This document shows, piece by piece, positions 29,448 to 31,373 of a DNA stretch of 31,373 nt; the first letter of the stretch is position 1, and every line of letters begins with the position of its first letter. The notes under the pieces were generated by a model, which saw only the letters and a program-made list of their open reading frames with translations, was not told where the DNA came from and searched no databases. Source of the stretch: UBA3305 sp002373555. Its GTDB lineage: Bacteria > Bacillota > Clostridia > Lachnospirales > Lachnospiraceae. Made by a program: the position numbers and the translations under genes. Where the stretch lies: the NCBI GenBank assembly GCA_946612455.1, contig CAMOER010000030.1:1-31373 (forward strand). The letters are read 5' to 3'.

Positions 29448-30701
29448 TCACCAGATATTCTCTCTGCAGATGGTATATTTTATTTTTCCGTACAGCTCCC
29501 AGCCGATAAACGGAGAATTGGAAGCCTTCGACCGGAAGTCCGTTACGGTATATTTTTCCTCGGGATCGAAAATCACCAGCTCCGCGGGCGCGCCGACGCG
29601 GATGCCGGGGCGGTCGAGTCCGTACAGCCTGGCCGGGTTGATGCTCATTTTTGCAATGATCTCCGAAAGCGAGAGATATCCCTCTTTATATAAGGAAGTA
29701 ACAGCAAGCGGAAGCGCGGTCTCGAGACCGATGATGCCGCTGGGTGCCTGTGCGTACGGGCGTGCTTTTTCTTCGGCTGTATGCGGCGCATGATCTGTGG
29801 CAATCAGATCGATCGTGCCGTCCATCAGACCGCGGATGATCTCCATACGGTCGTTTTCAGTGCGCAGGGGCGGATTCATACGGGCGTTTGTACCATATTG
29901 CAGTACCGCATTTTCGGTAAGGGTGAAATGGTGCGGCGTTGCTTCGGCATGGACATTGACGCCGCGGCATTTAGCCTCCCGGATCAGCTGCACGCTCTTT
30001 CCGGAGCTGACATGCTGGATGACAAGCTTTGCGCCGGTCTGTTCGGCGATTGCCAGGTCTCTTGCGACCATGACTTCTTCGGCCAGTGCTTCTGCACCGC
30101 CGAGCCCGAGCGCCTCGGATACTATTCCCTGATTGACGCCCGCGGATGCGATGAAAGCAGGATCTTCTTCGTGCAGGCTGATCGGAACATCCAGTGCCGC
30201 GCAGACATGCATGGCTTCGCGAAGAAGCGCTTCGTTCATGATCGGGATACCGTCATCTGTGAAGCCTGCAGCACCGGCGGCTTTCAACGCAGCCATATCT
30301 GTCAGTTCGGTGCCCTTCAGGTCTTTGGTCACAGTCGCAGCCTGCAGAACATGGATCCCGGTCGAAGTGCCTTTTTCAAGATTGGCCTGCAGGATCTCCG
30401 GCGTACTGACAGCCGGTTTCGTGTTGGCCATCATGACCACGGTCGTGAAGCCGCCGGCGATGGCTGCAGACGCGCCGGTGAGGATATCCTCTTTATCGGT
30501 AAATCCGGGATCACGGAAATGGACGTGAGTGTCGATCAGACCGGGCGCGATCACGCAGCCGGAGGCATCGATGGTCTCTTCATTTTCCAATGGTGCAATG
30601 TGATCTGCAATCTCCCGGATGGTTCCGTCGGAGAACCGGAGATCGGCAATGCGGTCGAGTCTGTTGGAGGGGTCGATGAGATGTCCGTTTTTGATAAGCA
30701 T
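29448..30701 (-). CDS. pyrC: Dihydroorotase (class I)
   Basis: A 417-residue metal-dependent amidohydrolase that closes N-carbamoyl-aspartate to dihydroorotate in pyrimidine synthesis. The metal-binding motif DTHVHFRDPGF is present. GFTTVVMMANTKP follows, and the further metal ligands lie in ISLHEEDPAF and IQHVSSGKS. Catalytic Asp is in ATDHAPHT. The length is that of class I bacterial dihydroorotases. The ATG at 30701 follows AAAGGAG. It stands alone on the minus strand without other pyr genes, and the leader contains no visible PyrR-type attenuator. Confidence 0.97.
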   Translation of the reverse strand: MLIKNGHLIDPSNRLDRIADLRFSDGTIREIADHIAPLENEETIDASGCVIAPGLIDTHVHFRDPGFTDKEDILTGASAAIAGGFTTVVMMANTKPAVSTPEILQANLEKGTSTGIHVLQAATVTKDLKGTELTDMAALKAAGAAGFTDDGIPIMNEALLREAMHVCAALDVPISLHEEDPAFIASAGVNQGIVSEALGLGGAEALAEEVMVARDLAIAEQTGAKLVIQHVSSGKSVQLIREAKCRGVNVHAEATPHHFTLTENAVLQYGTNARMNPPLRTENDRMEIIRGLMDGTIDLIATDHAPHTAEEKARPYAQAPSGIIGLETALPLAVTSLYKEGYLSLSEIIAKMSINPARLYGLDRPGIRVGAPAELVIFDPEEKYTVTDFRSKASNSPFIGWELYGKIKYTICRENIW

Positions 30702-30740
30702 GATGACTCCTTTGCAAGCACAGTTTCTTCTTATATATAA

Positions 30741-30769
30741 AGACTAGCACAGGAAGGGCGGTGTGACAA
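30741..30769 (-). promoter_or_regulatory. Probable pyrC promoter
   Basis: On the minus strand: -35 TTGTCA (30764-30769), a 17-bp spacer and -10 TAGTCT (30741-30746), about 40 nt before the ATG. The -10 is weak, so this is less certain than the other promoters. Confidence 0.5.
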
Positions 30770-30830
30770 GCCGGGCAGGGTGGTTTGCGGATGGGCGGGA
30801 AAGCAATTCGATTTTGCGCAAAAGGCAATA

Positions 30831-30859
30831 TTGACATAAAAAGCGCAGTATGGTATTAT
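30831..30859 (+). promoter_or_regulatory. Promoter of tRNA-Ser
   Basis: A perfect -35 TTGACA (30831-30836), a 17-bp spacer and -10 TATTAT (30854-30859). The leader before the tRNA is about 60 nt. Confidence 0.87.
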
Positions 30860-30926
30860 CTTATTTGCGTTTCGGTGAGATGATCAGCGGCGCGTAATAA
30901 AACTTCACATTGACAGAGGTTTATTC

Positions 30927-31014
30927 GGAGAAGTACTCAAGAGGCCGAAGAGGCGCCCCTGCTAAGGGTGTAGGTCGTTAACGCGGCGCGAGGGTTCAAA
31001 TCCCTCCTTCTCCG
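30927..31014 (+). tRNA. tRNA-Ser (anticodon GCT)
   Basis: An 88-nt class II tRNA. The acceptor arm is GGAGAAG/CTTCTCC (30927-30933 and 31007-31013) with discriminator G at 31014. The anticodon stem CGCCC/GGGTG encloses the loop CTGCTAA, with GCT at 30961-30963, which reads AGC/AGU codons. A long variable arm (about 30971-30988) fits serine. The T-arm is GAGGGTTCAAATCCCTC. The CCA end is not encoded. The last bases are repeated exactly 130 bp downstream. Confidence 0.97.
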
Positions 31015-31057
31015 TTTCAAAAAAGGTACTGCCAAAAGGCGGTACCTTTTTTGAAAC
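31014..31057 (+). terminator. Terminator hairpin after tRNA-Ser
   Basis: A GGTAC/GTACC stem (31025-31029 and 31042-31046) with an inner GCC/GGC and AAAA loop, followed by six T (31047-31052). The pairing extends outward to 31014-31057 because the A-run before the stem pairs with the T-run. This leaves a hairpin that may also stop transcription coming from the other side. Confidence 0.9.
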
Positions 31058-31147
31058 ATGAAGTGGGATCCCCCCGCCCCGATCAGCAAAAGGTCCGGTG
31101 AACCTTTTGCCGGGGCCGGCGTGAAAGGTCCGCAGCGCGGACCGGCG

Positions 31148-31168
31148 CAAATCCCTCCTTCTCCGTTT
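31148..31168. repeat. 21-bp exact copy of the tRNA-Ser 3' end (possible att scar)
   Basis: Positions 31148-31168 are identical to 30997-31017, which cover the T-loop side, the acceptor strand and the first bases after the tRNA. Bases further upstream do not match, so this is not a second tRNA. Copies of a tRNA 3' end are the usual mark of site-specific integration. Between the copies are only hairpins: the terminator, a GCCCCG/CGGGGC stem with an inner 9-bp stem at 31076-31116, and GGTCCGC/GCGGACC at 31127-31143. No integrase is seen. Confidence 0.75.
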
Positions 31169-31270
31169 GGATCAGCGGGATTTGAACCCTTCAGATCGAA
31201 AAGATCCCCGCAGATACGGACAAAACCACAACCTGTTGTGGTTGGAAATCCCCCCTCCACAACGGACTAA

Positions 31271-31328
31271 AAAAACTTTGAAAAAGTTGAAAAAAGTGGT
31301 TGACAAAGCCGGGAACGCGTGGTATTTT
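31271..31328 (+). promoter_or_regulatory. Strong promoter at the right edge, probably of an rRNA operon
   Basis: -35 TTGACA (31300-31305), a 17-bp spacer and a -10 at 31323-31328 (TATTTT). It is preceded by A-rich tracts (31271-31296) that look like an UP element. A small AACCACAA/TTGTGGTT hairpin at 31224-31243 lies upstream. The composition matches promoters I recall before 16S rRNA genes in Clostridia. The window ends 45 nt later, so the product is not visible. Confidence 0.65.
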
Positions 31329-31373
31329 ATAAAAGTTCCCGCTGACGGGGGCCTGAAAAGTGCGGCCCGAGCG

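Noticed and set aside
30909..30915. A second TTGACA (30910-30915) next to tRNA-Ser
   Set aside because: It would place the -10 inside the tRNA; the promoter at 30831-30859 fits much better.
30937..31260. Minus-strand ORF of 107 residues (and an overlapping 62-residue one) across tRNA-Ser
   Set aside because: Its residues such as RDLNPRAALTTYTLSRGASS and EGFEPSRRVNDLHP are the well-known false translation of a tRNA read backwards. There is no ribosome binding site and it covers the tRNA and its terminator.
31058..31270. Plus-strand 70-residue ORF rich in Pro and Gly after the tRNA-Ser terminator
   Set aside because: It runs through the hairpins and the 21-bp repeat, lacks a ribosome binding site, and its composition fits GC-rich non-coding DNA.

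Overview
The window spans a chromosomal replication origin and its flanks from a low-to-mid GC Gram-positive bacterium of the class Clostridia, most likely a Lachnospiraceae-type gut organism. This rests on the gene order rpmH-rnpA-yidD-yidC-jag-mnmE-mnmG running left of dnaA, dnaA-dnaN-yaaA-recF-gyrB-gyrA running right of it, DnaA boxes and a DnaA-trio element between dnaA and dnaN, a DUF3881-like protein, and a glutamate dehydrogenase and GyrA that read like clostridial homologues. Codon bias looks even across the window and I see no prophage, insertion-sequence transposase or CRISPR array.

Layout. Positions 1-6412 (minus strand): a tRNA-modification, membrane-insertion and ribosome block ending in a small ABM-domain oxygenase-like gene and the first codons of an unknown gene. 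Positions 6413-8559: the origin, with a DnaA-box cluster upstream of dnaA, dnaA itself, and a second cluster plus DnaA-trio and AT-rich stretch before dnaN. Positions 8560-15888 (plus strand): the replication, repair and supercoiling genes dnaN, yaaA, recF, gyrB and gyrA. Positions 15984-17977 (minus): a DUF815 AAA+ ATPase and a PrsW-type intramembrane protease in one operon. Then come tRNA-Trp, a DUF3881-like gene (minus), and gdhA (plus). Positions 20819-25981 (minus): a three-gene ABC cassette made of an ATPase, an FtsX/MacB-type permease and a large coiled-coil lipoprotein, with palindromes in its promoter. Positions 26232-29132 (plus): a small SpoT-like HD hydrolase and an LtaS-like alkaline-phosphatase-fold membrane enzyme, each with its own promoter. 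Then pyrC (minus), tRNA-Ser(GCT), and a strong promoter at the right edge that looks like the start of an rRNA operon.

Genes near the origin mostly point away from it on the leading strands. Both arms carry translation or replication housekeeping genes, and the accessory genes begin beyond gyrA.

The most unusual material is between the genes. There is a 28-bp perfect inverted repeat spanning 174 bp between gyrB and gyrA; a 26-bp perfect inverted repeat between gyrA and the DUF815 gene; a 14-bp inverted repeat enclosing a long hairpin after dnaN; a CATTCTGAG-bounded element before pyrC; and a 21-bp exact copy of the tRNA-Ser 3' end 130 bp downstream of the tRNA, which could be an attachment-site scar. 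The best candidate for an undescribed system is the ATPase-permease-coiled-coil lipoprotein cassette, whose architecture could suit energy transmission across the envelope, as in FtsEX-type machines. That function is inference only.
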